The notes below the pieces were generated by a model that saw nothing but the letters and a program-made list of their open reading frames with translations, had not been told where the DNA came from and ran no database searches. The translations under genes were made by a program, and so were the position numbers. A DNA stretch of 61,120 nucleotides from Candidatus Flavonifractor intestinigallinarum (lineage in GTDB: Bacteria; Bacillota; Clostridia; Oscillospirales; Oscillospiraceae), in NCBI GenBank assembly GCA_019119165.1, contig DWXO01000061.1, positions 1 to 61,120 on the forward strand, given 5' to 3'. Below are positions 23,955-31,417 of this stretch, piece after piece. Each line of letters starts with the position of its first letter. Within the stretch, counting starts at the first letter, position 1.

Positions 23955-26126
23955 ATGGAAAGCATCATTCAGATTCTAGCCCGGGAGCTGGGTCAGAAGG
24001 AGACATACATTCAGAACGTGGTGAACCTCATCGACGAGGGCAACACCATTCCCTTTATTGCCCGCTACCGCAAGGAACTCCACGGTGCCATGGACGACAC
24101 CACTCTGCGTACTCTGGCCGACCGGCTGCAATACCTGCGCAACCTGGACAAGCGGCGGGAGGAGGTCAAGGGGGCTATCGAGGCCCAGGGCAAGCTGACC
24201 GAGGAGCTGTCTGCCGCCATCGACGGAGCGGCCACCCTGGCGGAGGTGGAGGACCTGTACCGCCCTTACAAGCAGAAGCGGCGTACCCGGGCCACCATGG
24301 CAAAGGAGAAGGGGCTGGAGCCTCTGGCCGATCTGCTCTTCGCCCAGGCCATGGACGGCCCCGCGCCGGAAGAGGCCGCCGCCGGGTATGTGGACCCGGA
24401 GAAGGGGGTGGAGACGGTACAGGACGCCCTCCAGGGGGCCAGCGACATCATTGCCGAGCGGATCTCCGACGACGCCGACATCCGCAAGCTGCTGCGGGAG
24501 CTGGTGTGGAAGAAGGGCTATCTGGTGTCCGCCGCCGCGGCAAAGGAGCCGGAGGACACGGTGTACCGGCTGTACTACGACTTCCGCGCCCCCCTCAACC
24601 GCCTCCAGGGCCACCAGATCCTGGCCATCAACCGGGGCGAGCGGGAGGATATCCTGAAGGTGAGCGTGGAGATGGACCGGGAGGGAGCCCTTATCCCCAT
24701 CCGGCGGCGGGTGCTCAACCCCGGGGCCCCCGCCATGGCCTTTGTGCGCGCCGCCGCCGAGGACGCCTACGACCGGCTCATCTTCCCCTCGGTGGAGCGG
24801 GAGATGCGCAACCTGCTTACCGAGCAGGCCGACGAGGGAGCCATCAAAATGTTCGGTCTCAACCTGAAACCCCTGCTGATGCAGCCGCCGGTGAAGGGCT
24901 TTGTCACCATGGGCCTGGACCCCGGCTACCGCAACGGCTGCAAGGTGGCGGTGGTGGACGCCACCGGCAAGGTGCTGGACACGGAGGTGGTGTACCCCAC
25001 TTTCAATGAAAAGAAGAAGCAAGAGGCCATTGATATCCTGTCCAAGCTCATCTGCAAGCACGGCGTGGCCCACATCGCCATCGGCAACGGCACCGCCAGC
25101 CGGGAGACCGAGCAGATGGCGGTGGAGATGATCCGCAAGCTGGGGGGCGGGGTGAGCTATATGATCGTCAACGAGGCGGGAGCCAGCGTGTACTCCGCCT
25201 CCAAGCTGGCGGCGGAGGAGTTCCCCGACTACGACGTGAACCTGCGCTCCGCCGTGTCTATTGCCCGGCGGCTCCAGGACCCCCTGGCCGAGCTGGTGAA
25301 GATTGACCCCAAGTCCATCGGCGTGGGCCAGTACCAGCACGATATGCCCCAGGCCCGGCTGGACGAGACTCTGGGCGGCGTGGTGGAGGACTGCGTCAAC
25401 GCGGTGGGCGTGGACCTGAACACCGCCTCCGCTCCTCTGCTGGCCTATGTGGCGGGCCTGAACAACACCACCGCCAAGAATATTGTCAAGTACCGGGAGG
25501 AGAACGGGGCCTTTACCACCCGGAAGGGGGTGCTCAAGGTGCCAAAGCTGGGCCCCAAGGCCTTTGAGCAGTGCGCCGGCTTCCTGCGGGTGCCGGAGAG
25601 CAAGAACGTGCTGGACCACACCGGCGTCCACCCGGAGAGCTACGAGGCGGCCCAGAAGCTGCTGGAGCTGTGCGGCTACACATTGAAGGACGTGGCCGCC
25701 GGGACCATGGATGAACTGGCCGACCGGGTCAAGGCCTATGGCAGGGAAAAGGCGGCGGAGGCCTGCGGCGTGGGCCTGCCCACCCTGGATGATATTGTGA
25801 AGGAGCTGCTCAAGCCGGGCCGGGACCCCCGTGACGAGCTGCCCAAGCCCATCCTGCGTACCGACGTCATGGAGATGAAGGATCTGAAACCGGGGATGGA
25901 GCTCACCGGCACAGTGCGCAACGTTATCGACTTCGGCGTGTTTGTGGACATCGGCGTCCACCAGGACGGCCTGGTCCACATCTCCCAGCTGTCCAACCGC
26001 CGGGTGCGCCACCCCTCGGAGGTGTGCGCCGTGGGGGACATCGTCACCGTCTGGGTGCTGGAGGTGGACGAGAAAAAGAAGCGTATTTCTCTGACCATGA
26101 AAAAGCCCAAGGAGGGAGCGGTATGA
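23955..26126 (+). CDS. tex: Tex family RNA-binding transcription accessory protein
   Basis: This 723-aa protein shows the Tex order: an N-terminal helical region (IPFIARYRKELHGAMDD, the conserved family block), a YqgF/RNase H-like fold (MGLDPGYRNGCKVAVVDATGKVL), helix-hairpin-helix motifs (VGVDLNTASAPLLAYVAGLN and YREENGAFTTRKGVLKVPKLGP), and a C-terminal S1 domain (about 645-713: ELTGTVRNVIDFGVFVDIGVHQDGLVHISQL). Tex proteins bind nucleic acid and affect transcription and RNA turnover. The stop overlaps the ATG of the metallopeptidase gene, so the two are co-translated. AAGGAGAAGG lies upstream. Confidence 0.95.
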   Translation: MESIIQILARELGQKETYIQNVVNLIDEGNTIPFIARYRKELHGAMDDTTLRTLADRLQYLRNLDKRREEVKGAIEAQGKLTEELSAAIDGAATLAEVEDLYRPYKQKRRTRATMAKEKGLEPLADLLFAQAMDGPAPEEAAAGYVDPEKGVETVQDALQGASDIIAERISDDADIRKLLRELVWKKGYLVSAAAAKEPEDTVYRLYYDFRAPLNRLQGHQILAINRGEREDILKVSVEMDREGALIPIRRRVLNPGAPAMAFVRAAAEDAYDRLIFPSVEREMRNLLTEQADEGAIKMFGLNLKPLLMQPPVKGFVTMGLDPGYRNGCKVAVVDATGKVLDTEVVYPTFNEKKKQEAIDILSKLICKHGVAHIAIGNGTASRETEQMAVEMIRKLGGGVSYMIVNEAGASVYSASKLAAEEFPDYDVNLRSAVSIARRLQDPLAELVKIDPKSIGVGQYQHDMPQARLDETLGGVVEDCVNAVGVDLNTASAPLLAYVAGLNNTTAKNIVKYREENGAFTTRKGVLKVPKLGPKAFEQCAGFLRVPESKNVLDHTGVHPESYEAAQKLLELCGYTLKDVAAGTMDELADRVKAYGREKAAEACGVGLPTLDDIVKELLKPGRDPRDELPKPILRTDVMEMKDLKPGMELTGTVRNVIDFGVFVDIGVHQDGLVHISQLSNRRVRHPSEVCAVGDIVTVWVLEVDEKKKRISLTMKKPKEGAV

Positions 26127-26491
26127 TCCTCAGCTTTGACCAGGTGGGCGACCTGCTGGACGAAATGGCGGAGGAATTCCCCGAGGAGTTCTATCAGGAC
26201 CTGAACGGGGGCATCTCCCTGCTGCCTGAGGCGGTAGAGGACCCGGCGGGGGAGGATCTCTACATCATGGGGGAGTACTGCAACGACATGATGGGCCGGT
26301 ACATCAACCTCTACTACGGCTCCTTTGCCGCCCTGGCCCAGCAGGAGGACTGGACCGAGGAGGACTGGGAGGACGAGCTGTACACCACCCTGGCCCATGA
26401 GTTCACCCACCATGTGGAGGGCCTGGCCGGCGAGCGGGGCCTGGAGATCAAAGACGAGCTGGAACTGGAGCAGTACCGGCGGGAACAATAA
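26123..26491 (+). CDS. Small zincin-like metallopeptidase family protein
   Basis: This 122-aa protein carries a minimal zinc protease signature TLAHEFTHHVEGL (HExxH with a following His) in its C-terminal half, like the compact zincins (PF06262 type) often found as single-domain proteins. No signal peptide is present. It overlaps tex by ATGA and uses AAGGAGGGA inside the tex end, so it depends on tex expression. Its substrate is unknown. Confidence 0.8.
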   Translation: MILSFDQVGDLLDEMAEEFPEEFYQDLNGGISLLPEAVEDPAGEDLYIMGEYCNDMMGRYINLYYGSFAALAQQEDWTEEDWEDELYTTLAHEFTHHVEGLAGERGLEIKDELELEQYRREQ

Positions 26492-26492
26492 G

Positions 26493-26523
26493 AAAGCGGC
26501 GGACGCCATGCGTCCGCCGCTTT
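26493..26523. terminator. Bidirectional terminator after the tex operon
   Basis: AAAGCGGCGGACGC (26493-26506) pairs with its complement at 26510-26523, between convergent genes. Confidence 0.9.
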
Positions 26524-26528
26524 TCTGT

Positions 26529-26861
26529 TCAGCTGTGCTGAGGCACCACGGCGAAAAAGACCAGGTCGGCCCCGCCGTCGTTGATGAGGGTATGGGCGTG
26601 GCCCTCCGGGCAGTAGTGGCAGTCTCCGGGGCCCAGCCGCTCCGACACGCCGTCACAGATGGCCTTTCCGGTGCCGGAGAGGATATACATGACCTCGCTG
26701 CTGCCGGTGTGGGTGTGCAGGCCGATGGAGGCGCCCGGCTCCAGCCGGTTTATCATGATGCGGTTGTGGCCGTCGTCCATAAAACGGCTGTAGGTGGTCT
26801 TTTCACCCCCTTTGAACTGGGGCATGGGGGTCTCTTCCAACTGAGAAAAACAGAGTTTCAT
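26529..26861 (-). CDS. Single-domain cupin protein
   Basis: This 110-aa cupin has motif 1 as GLHTHTGSSEVMYILSG (two His and a Glu for metal) and motif 2 as PGDCHYCPEGHAHTLIN. Proteins of this size are often small isomerases, metal-dependent sugar or amino-acid enzymes, or ligand sensors; the sequence does not decide. It is the last gene of a short minus-strand series after a DUF6483-like gene (12-bp gap) and the LexA-like gene. Confidence 0.8.
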   Translation of the reverse strand: MKLCFSQLEETPMPQFKGGEKTTYSRFMDDGHNRIMINRLEPGASIGLHTHTGSSEVMYILSGTGKAICDGVSERLGPGDCHYCPEGHAHTLINDGGADLVFFAVVPQHS

Positions 26862-26873
26862 AGGGCATCCTCC

Positions 26874-27233
26874 TTACAGAATCACACCGTAACGGGCGGC
26901 CAGCTCCTGCAGGCCCTCCTGCAGCTCCTGCCGGTCAAAGCCGGCCTGGTCCAGCTGGCCGTCGGTGAGGGTATTGGCACGGGTGTAGAAGTCCACCGCC
27001 ACCTCCAGGTAGCGCAGGTCGTCCCAGTGGCTCTCCTGGAAGAGCAAATCCTCTCCGCCGCCCACGTCGCCGGCGGCCAGCAGCTCCACCAGCCGGAGGT
27101 GGAGGGCGTCCAGCGCCGCGTCCTCCTCCGCGCCGGTGGGCAGATAGTCGGCGGAGTCCTTTTTCAAAACCAGCTTGGCCAGGGAACGGGCCAGCCCGTC
27201 CACCTGACGCAGCATCCAATCGTCTGTCAGCAT
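26874..27233 (-). CDS. DUF6483-like small helical protein
   Basis: This 119-aa, all-helical, acidic protein begins MLTDDWMLRQVDGLARSLAKLVLKKDS and shows tetratricopeptide-like amphipathic helices (DAALDALHLRLVELLAAGD, DDLRYLEVAVDFYTRANTLTDGQLDQ). It matches the DUF6483 pattern common in gut Clostridia. Function unknown. It lies 13 bp downstream of the LexA-like gene and is probably co-transcribed with it. Confidence 0.7.
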   Translation of the reverse strand: MLTDDWMLRQVDGLARSLAKLVLKKDSADYLPTGAEEDAALDALHLRLVELLAAGDVGGGEDLLFQESHWDDLRYLEVAVDFYTRANTLTDGQLDQAGFDRQELQEGLQELAARYGVIL

Positions 27234-27246
27234 GGTATCGCTCCTT

Positions 27247-27876
27247 TTATAGTTCCCGCACCAGCTTGACGGCTACGCCGACAATGCGGGCCATGCCCTG
27301 CTCAAAGTCCCGCAGGGGGATGATTTTGGGTTCGTAGTAGGGATTTTCCGGCTGAAGGATTACCATACCCTTCTGGCAGCGAAAGCGCTTCAGAGTGGCG
27401 TCCTCCCCGTCCACCAGGCAGGCCACGATCTGGCCGTTCTCCGCCGTACACTGACGCCGGATGAGGACCAGATCCCCGTCCCGGATGCCTGCGTTGATCA
27501 TGCTGTCGCCGGTGACCCGAAGATAGAAGTGCTCCTCCGGGTCGGGTACGTCGGCGGCGGCGTAGCCCTCGATCTGCTGGCTGGCCAGAATGGGAGAGCC
27601 CGCCCGGATCACCCCCAGGATGGGGACCACTGGCTCCCGCCGGGCGGGGCGGGGAGGCTGGCGGGGCACGTTGAAGCCTTGCAGCCACAGCGGGTCCACC
27701 CCCAGGGAGCGGGCAATGGCGGCGGCGGTGCCGATTTTGGGCTCACGCTGGCCCAGGACATAGCGGTTCAGGGTCTGGGGATTCATATTCAGCCGGTCCC
27801 CCAGCTGTTCGTAGCTGAGGCCGGACTCCTCCATCAGGCTGCGCAGACGGGCGCCGAAGGTGCTCTCCTGCTCCAT
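27247..27876 (-). CDS. LexA-like XRE/S24 self-cleaving repressor
   Basis: This 209-aa protein starts at MEQESTFGAR, with AGGAGGG nine bases upstream; an in-frame TTG further up is rejected. Residues 8-60 form an XRE helix-turn-helix (LSYEQLGDRLNMNPQTLNRYVLGQ), unlike the winged helix of true LexA. The C-terminal peptidase S24 domain has the cleavage bond Ala92-Gly93 (GVIRAGSPI), Ser125 (GDSM) and Lys163 (ATLKRF). It is therefore a phage CI- or HdiR-type repressor, expected to cleave itself on activated RecA. Candidate operators lie in its own promoter and in a divergent one. Confidence 0.9.
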   Translation of the reverse strand: MEQESTFGARLRSLMEESGLSYEQLGDRLNMNPQTLNRYVLGQREPKIGTAAAIARSLGVDPLWLQGFNVPRQPPRPARREPVVPILGVIRAGSPILASQQIEGYAAADVPDPEEHFYLRVTGDSMINAGIRDGDLVLIRRQCTAENGQIVACLVDGEDATLKRFRCQKGMVILQPENPYYEPKIIPLRDFEQGMARIVGVAVKLVREL

Positions 27877-27908
27877 ACCGTGTTCCCTCCTGTCCAATTT
27901 GTGGGTCT

Positions 27909-27937
27909 ATTCTATCACAGTTTATCACCAAACGCAA
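27909..27937 (-). promoter_or_regulatory. Promoter of the LexA-like gene, with an internal operator
   Basis: On the minus strand this reads TTGCGT, 17 bp, TAGAAT. The operator candidate TTTATCACCAAA (27921-27932) fills the spacer, so autorepression is likely. Confidence 0.6.
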
Positions 27938-27957
27938 CATACTTCGACAAAAAATGA

Positions 27958-27987
27958 TTGACTTCTATCTCCGTTTGGTGTTATTAT
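27958..27987 (+). promoter_or_regulatory. Divergent promoter with no obvious gene
   Basis: TTGACT (27958-27963), 18 bp and TATTAT (27982-27987) read rightward. The -10 is covered by the second operator. The transcript would run antisense into the tRNA genes; no supported ORF follows. Confidence 0.45.
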
Positions 27988-27999
27988 GAGTGCAAGATA

Positions 28000-28011
28000 G
28001 AACGAAAGTTC
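28000..28011. promoter_or_regulatory. SOS-box-like palindrome
   Basis: GAACGAAAGTTC fits the Gram-positive LexA (DinR) box GAAC-N4-GTTC. It lies just downstream of the divergent promoter's expected start. Confidence 0.45.
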
Positions 28012-28076
28012 CATATCTGGACAAGTTTATCACCAATTGGAGATTGCCGTTGAAGGAAGGAGGACAGGCAGGAAAC

Positions 28077-28100
28077 AAAAAAGCCCCGCCTGCCGGCGGG
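28077..28100 (-). terminator. Distal terminator after the tRNA genes
   Basis: On the minus strand CCCGCC pairs with GGCGGG across a 4-nt loop, followed by GCTTTTTT. Confidence 0.75.
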
Positions 28101-28136
28101 ACATGGAATGAAAAAGGAGGGATGTCATTTATAAAT

Positions 28137-28166
28137 AAAAAAACGCCCCGCCTACCGGCAGGACGT
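28137..28166 (-). terminator. Proximal terminator of the tRNA-Thr/tRNA-Tyr unit
   Basis: On the minus strand ACGTCCTGCC pairs with GGCGGGGCGT (two G-U), followed by seven U's, directly after tRNA-Tyr. Confidence 0.85.
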
Positions 28167-28168
28167 TT

Positions 28169-28253
28169 TGGTGGAGGAGGGTGGATTCGAACCACCGAAG
28201 CGAATCGCAACAGATTTACAGTCTGCCCCCTTTGGCCACTCGGGAACTCCTCC
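28169..28253 (-). tRNA. tRNA-Tyr (anticodon GTA)
   Basis: An 85-nt gene including an encoded CCA. The acceptor arms GGAGGAG and CTCCTCC pair. The anticodon loop is CTGTAAA (GTA), a long variable arm typical of bacterial tRNA-Tyr follows, and the T arm is GTGGTTCGAATCCAC. It follows tRNA-Thr by 12 bp in the same transcript. Confidence 0.97.
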
Positions 28254-28265
28254 ATATGAACTTGA

Positions 28266-28341
28266 TGGAGCTGGTGGACGGACTCGAACCCCCGACCGGT
28301 TGATTACAAATCAACTGCTCTACCAACTGAGCTACACCAGC
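28266..28341 (-). tRNA. tRNA-Thr (anticodon TGT)
   Basis: A 76-nt gene including CCA. Acceptor GCTGGTG pairs with CACCAGC. The D arm is standard, the anticodon stem GTTGA/TCAAC encloses TTTGTAA (TGT), and the T loop is GGTTCGAGTC. Confidence 0.97.
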
Positions 28342-28436
28342 AGACCAGCTCGTCCACAGCGAATGTTATTTTATCAGGGAGGATGGGATTTGTCAAGAGA
28401 AAGAACAAAATTTTTTAAAAAATTTTTGGGGGAGGA

Positions 28437-28691
28437 ATGGGTATCCGGCCACGGGTGTGGACAGACCCGCTGCGGGACGTGCAGCGGGCGCCGCCGGCAG
28501 GGTGGTGCCGCCTTTGCGGCGCGGAGCTGTATGGCAGGGAGCGGGAGCTGTGTCCGCTCTGCCGGGCGGAGCTTACCGACAGAGAGAAGGGGACGAGGAA
28601 TGACGTTACAGGAGTTATCAGTACAATACCGGACAGGGGCGGAGACCCTGCGGCAGCGGGTGCTGCTGCTGGAGGGCAGGAGGACCGCTGA
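28437..28691 (+). CDS. Small zinc-ribbon protein (possible)
   Basis: This 84-aa frame has a clear four-cysteine ribbon, CRLCGAELYGRERELCPLCRAEL, at residues 24-46, after MGIRPRVWTDPLRDVQRAPP. The second half (from about residue 55) has no recognisable character and overlaps the next gene by 92 bp in another frame. Either the overlap is real or the true gene ends earlier through a sequencing error. The GGGGGAGGA site sits very close to the ATG. Similar ribbon proteins sit upstream of sigma-like genes in related genomes, as here. Confidence 0.5.
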   Translation: MGIRPRVWTDPLRDVQRAPPAGWCRLCGAELYGRERELCPLCRAELTDREKGTRNDVTGVISTIPDRGGDPAAAGAAAGGQEDR

Positions 28692-28833
28692 GGTGGACGA
28701 GCATGGCAAGCGGCTGCTGGAACAGCGCATCCGTCATCTGGAGACCATGTGGCGGGAGGCCAGGGACCTGGCGGTCCTGTGCGAGCGCTATTACGACAGG
28801 GGGTATCACTGCAATGTCCGGTACACGATATAG
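28600..28833 (+). CDS. Small helical protein between zinc-ribbon and sigma-like genes
   Basis: This 77-aa, charged, all-helical protein starts MTLQELSVQYRTGAETLRQRV with AAGGGGACGAGG upstream. It resembles a short coiled coil (LLEGRRTAEVDEHGKRLLEQRIRHLETMWREARDLAVLCERYYDRGY). It lies 25 bp before the sigma-like gene and is probably co-transcribed, perhaps acting as its partner. The family is known in Clostridia only as hypothetical, as far as I recall. Confidence 0.65.
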   Translation: MTLQELSVQYRTGAETLRQRVLLLEGRRTAEVDEHGKRLLEQRIRHLETMWREARDLAVLCERYYDRGYHCNVRYTI

Positions 28834-28858
28834 GAGAGGAAAGAATTTTGCCGCCGAT

Positions 28859-29131
28859 ATGGCCATGTACACCCAGGTGATGGCGGAGGACAACTCCGAG
28901 CAGATGGGGCGGCTGCGCCGCAACGTGATGCTGGCCCTCCGGGAGGATGTGACCCCCCGCCAGCGGGAGTGTATGCTGCTCTACTACGAGAAGCGGCTGA
29001 ATATGAGGCAGATCGCCGAGCTGATGGGGATCGACAAGTCCACGGTGTCCCGCACCATCAAGCGGGGAGAGTCCCGGCTGCGCCGCTGCCTGCGCTATGG
29101 GGCGGAGCAGCTGCTGGCCCCCCGGGAGTGA
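28859..29131 (+). CDS. Sigma-70 region 4-type helix-turn-helix protein
   Basis: This 90-aa protein has a single sigma region 4 domain: VTPRQRECMLLYYEKRLNMRQIAELMGIDKSTVSRTIKRGESRLRRCLRYG. It lacks region 2, so it cannot be a full sigma factor; it may be a DNA-binding regulator or anti-sigma partner. The ATG at 28859 has no close ribosome site. The nearest (AGGAGAGG) is 18 bp upstream, over the stop of the previous gene, so translational coupling is likely. Similar proteins are common beside tRNA genes and mobile DNA in Clostridia. Confidence 0.7.
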   Translation: MAMYTQVMAEDNSEQMGRLRRNVMLALREDVTPRQRECMLLYYEKRLNMRQIAELMGIDKSTVSRTIKRGESRLRRCLRYGAEQLLAPRE

Positions 29132-29230
29132 GGTGTTTTTTCTACCGGGTCAGATGTTGAAATGTGAGGGGAATCCGTGATATACTTTCTTCCGAGAAAC
29201 CGCGAAAATGGGCGAAGGGAGGAAGTTACC

Positions 29231-30595
29231 TTGGAATTGAACCTGACACAGAAGCAGACTCAGACCCTCTCTCCCCAGATGATGCAGTCCATGGAGATCC
29301 TTCAGATGGGGTCTCAGGAGCTGCTGGAATACATTGAGGAGGCGGTCCAGGAGAACCCGGTGCTGGAGCCGGAGGAGCGCTACGACAAGGCGGACGAGAG
29401 CGACCAGCTCCGCCGCAAGCTGGAGTGGCTGGAGTCCACCGACCCCCAGAACCGCTACTACCACCAGCAGGACACCGAGGAGGACGACGACCGGCTGGGC
29501 AATTACGGTACCATGGAGGACCGGGAGGACAACCTCTATTATTATGTGCTCTCCCAGCTCAAGGTGCTGGACCTGCCGCCGGAGGTGATGGAGGCGGGGA
29601 CCTTCCTGGTGGAGAGTCTCAACCAGAACGGCTGGCTGGACGAGCCTCTGGACGCTCTGGCCGCCGACTGCGGCTGTCCGGTGGAGGTGCTGGAACAGGC
29701 CCTGGCCGCCGTCCAGTCCCTGGAGCCCGCCGGTGTGGGGGCACGGGATCTGTCCGAGTGCCTGCATCTCCAGCTGATCCGGCGCACCCCGGTGGATGAG
29801 TTGGCGGTGCGTATTGTGGACAGCCAGCTGGACGCCCTGTCCAAGAGCCGCTACGGACTCATTGCCCGGGAGCTGAAGGCCACTCCCGAGGAGGTGCGGG
29901 CCTCCTGCGAGCTGATCCGCACTCTGAATCCCCGGCCGGGCACCGGCTTTGCCGCTCGGGAAAATCTGACCTACATCAATCCGGACATCATCGTGGTCAG
30001 CTTCCCCGACCATTTCGAGCTGCTGACCAACGATTATTACTTCCCCACCCTGGGGATCAGCGGGTACTATACCCGCCTGTTGAAGGAGAGCGACGACCAG
30101 CAGGTGAAGGACTACCTCACCGGCAAGGTAAAGCAGGCCAAGTGGATGGTCCACGCCATTGAGCAGCGCCGCTCCACCCTCATGTCCTGTGCCAGCTGTA
30201 TCCTGGACCTGCAGGAGGCCTTCTTCCGGCAGGGCCCCGGCCATCTGGTGCCCATGTCCCTGGCCGACGTGGCGGGACGCATCGGCGTCCACGAGTCCAC
30301 GGTGAGCCGGGCGGTGAAGGACAAGTATATCCAGTGCTCCATGGGGGTGTATCCCCTGAGCTACTTTTTCTCCCGCAGCCTGGGAACGGGCAGCGAGGAC
30401 GCCGCGTCCCCCGACGCGGCCAAGGCCCTGCTGAAAAAGCTCATCGCCGGGGAGGACAAGAAGAAGCCCCTGTCCGATCAGAAGCTGTGCGAGCTGATGA
30501 CCGCCCAGGGCTGCCCCCTGTCCCGGCGCACCGTGGCCAAGTACCGGGACGAGCTGCACATCCCCAGCACCACGGGCCGCAAGCAATACGAATGA
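29231..30595 (+). CDS. rpoN: RNA polymerase sigma-54 factor
   Basis: This 454-aa protein starts at TTG (LELNLTQKQTQTLSPQMMQSMEILQM) with AAGGGAGGAAG upstream; a GTG 18 codons earlier adds non-family sequence and lacks a good site. Region I (Gln/Leu-rich) contacts enhancer-binding activators. The core-binding region II/III and HTH (ADVAGRIGVHESTVSRAVKDKYIQC) follow. The C-terminal RpoN box is SRRTVAKYRDEL, which reads the -24 element. It allows activator-dependent transcription, in Clostridia often of amino-acid and carbohydrate catabolism. No enhancer-binding protein is encoded in the window. Confidence 0.95.
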   Translation: MELNLTQKQTQTLSPQMMQSMEILQMGSQELLEYIEEAVQENPVLEPEERYDKADESDQLRRKLEWLESTDPQNRYYHQQDTEEDDDRLGNYGTMEDREDNLYYYVLSQLKVLDLPPEVMEAGTFLVESLNQNGWLDEPLDALAADCGCPVEVLEQALAAVQSLEPAGVGARDLSECLHLQLIRRTPVDELAVRIVDSQLDALSKSRYGLIARELKATPEEVRASCELIRTLNPRPGTGFAARENLTYINPDIIVVSFPDHFELLTNDYYFPTLGISGYYTRLLKESDDQQVKDYLTGKVKQAKWMVHAIEQRRSTLMSCASCILDLQEAFFRQGPGHLVPMSLADVAGRIGVHESTVSRAVKDKYIQCSMGVYPLSYFFSRSLGTGSEDAASPDAAKALLKKLIAGEDKKKPLSDQKLCELMTAQGCPLSRRTVAKYRDELHIPSTTGRKQYE

Positions 30596-30609
30596 TTTTG
30601 GGAGGAACC

Positions 30610-31266
30610 ATGGGTTTTCAAGGGGTATTTTTTGATTTTGACTATACATTGGGAGACGCCACCGACGCCATTGTGGCCGGGTTCCGGTATGGCTTTGGAC
30701 AGATGGGCCTGCCGGAGCCGGAGCGGGAGGCGGTGCGCCATACCGTGGGCATGACCCTGGAGGACGGCTACACCGCCCTCACCGGGGACCAGCGGCCCGA
30801 GCAGCGGGCCCTGTTCCGCAAGCTGTACACCGAGAAGGCCGCCCCGCTCCAGGTGGAGGTGACCCGTCTCTTCCCCGGCGCGGCGGAGCTGCTTGCCGCG
30901 CTCAAGGGGGCAGGCATCCCGGCGGGCGTGGTGAGCACCAAGCGCACCGACACCCTGACCGCCGTGCTGGAGGCCAGAGGAGTACGGCAGTACCTGGTAT
31001 CCCTCACCGGGGGCGACAAGGTGGACCGGCCCAAGCCGGACCCCCAGGGACTGCTGGCGGCGCTGAAAGAGCTGGGCCTGAAGCCGGAGGAGGTGCTCTA
31101 CTGCGGGGACACCCTCATTGACGCCGAGACCGCCCACCGGGCGGGGACCCGCTTCTGCGCCGTCCTCAACGGCACCACCACCCGGCAGGACTTTGAAGCC
31201 AGCGGCCTGCCCCTGGATCATGTGGCGGAGAACCTTGGAGATCTGAAGGCCTGGCTGGGTCTGTAA
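30610..31266 (+). CDS. HAD-superfamily phosphatase (phosphoglycolate phosphatase-like)
   Basis: This 218-aa protein starts MGFQGVFFDFDYTLGDATDAI, after GGAGGAACC. HAD motif I is DFDYTLGD (nucleophile Asp9), motif II is VVSTKR, and motif III/IV are Lys in DRPKPDP and CGDTLIDAETAHRAG. The alpha-helical cap lies between motifs I and II. Substrate candidates are phosphoglycolate, beta-phosphoglucose or nucleotides. It lies 14 bp after rpoN and is probably read through from it. Confidence 0.85.
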   Translation: MGFQGVFFDFDYTLGDATDAIVAGFRYGFGQMGLPEPEREAVRHTVGMTLEDGYTALTGDQRPEQRALFRKLYTEKAAPLQVEVTRLFPGAAELLAALKGAGIPAGVVSTKRTDTLTAVLEARGVRQYLVSLTGGDKVDRPKPDPQGLLAALKELGLKPEEVLYCGDTLIDAETAHRAGTRFCAVLNGTTTRQDFEASGLPLDHVAENLGDLKAWLGL

Positions 31267-31290
31267 TCCTATTATATATAAGGTAGTAAA

Positions 31291-31320
31291 AACGCCGGGG
31301 CGGCAGCCCCGGCGTTTTTT
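31291..31320 (+). terminator. Terminator of the rpoN-HAD unit
   Basis: AACGCCGGGG (31291-31300) pairs with CCCCGGCGTT (31307-31316), followed by seven T's. Confidence 0.92.
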
Positions 31321-31330
31321 TGCCAAGAAC

Positions 31331-31364
31331 GGACAACGGGGCCCCATACGGGGCCCCGTTGTCC
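31331..31364 (-). terminator. Hairpin at the end of the kam operon
   Basis: A 15-bp perfect stem (GGACAACGGGGCCCC at 31331-31345 with its complement at 31350-31364) lies 53 bp beyond kamE. It lacks a U-run and may act with the convergent terminator beside it. Confidence 0.6.
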
Positions 31365-31417
31365 TACAGAGAAAAAGAGGGGAAAAAGAGGAAAAATCGA
31401 AACAATCGGAATAGGGT

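Larger units (their letters stand above)
27921..28037. promoter_or_regulatory. Three operator-like sites for the LexA-like repressor
   Basis: The sites are TTTATCACCAAA (27921-27932), TTTGGTGTTATT (27974-27985, inverted) and TTTATCACCAAT (28026-28037). Centres are 53 and 52 bp apart, close to five helical turns each, so bound dimers would face the same side. Confidence 0.5.

Noticed and set aside
27990-28259. An 89-codon plus-strand frame after the divergent promoter
   Set aside because: It runs antisense through tRNA-Tyr, and its WIRTTEANRNRFTVCPLWPLG segment is the familiar false translation of a tRNA gene.
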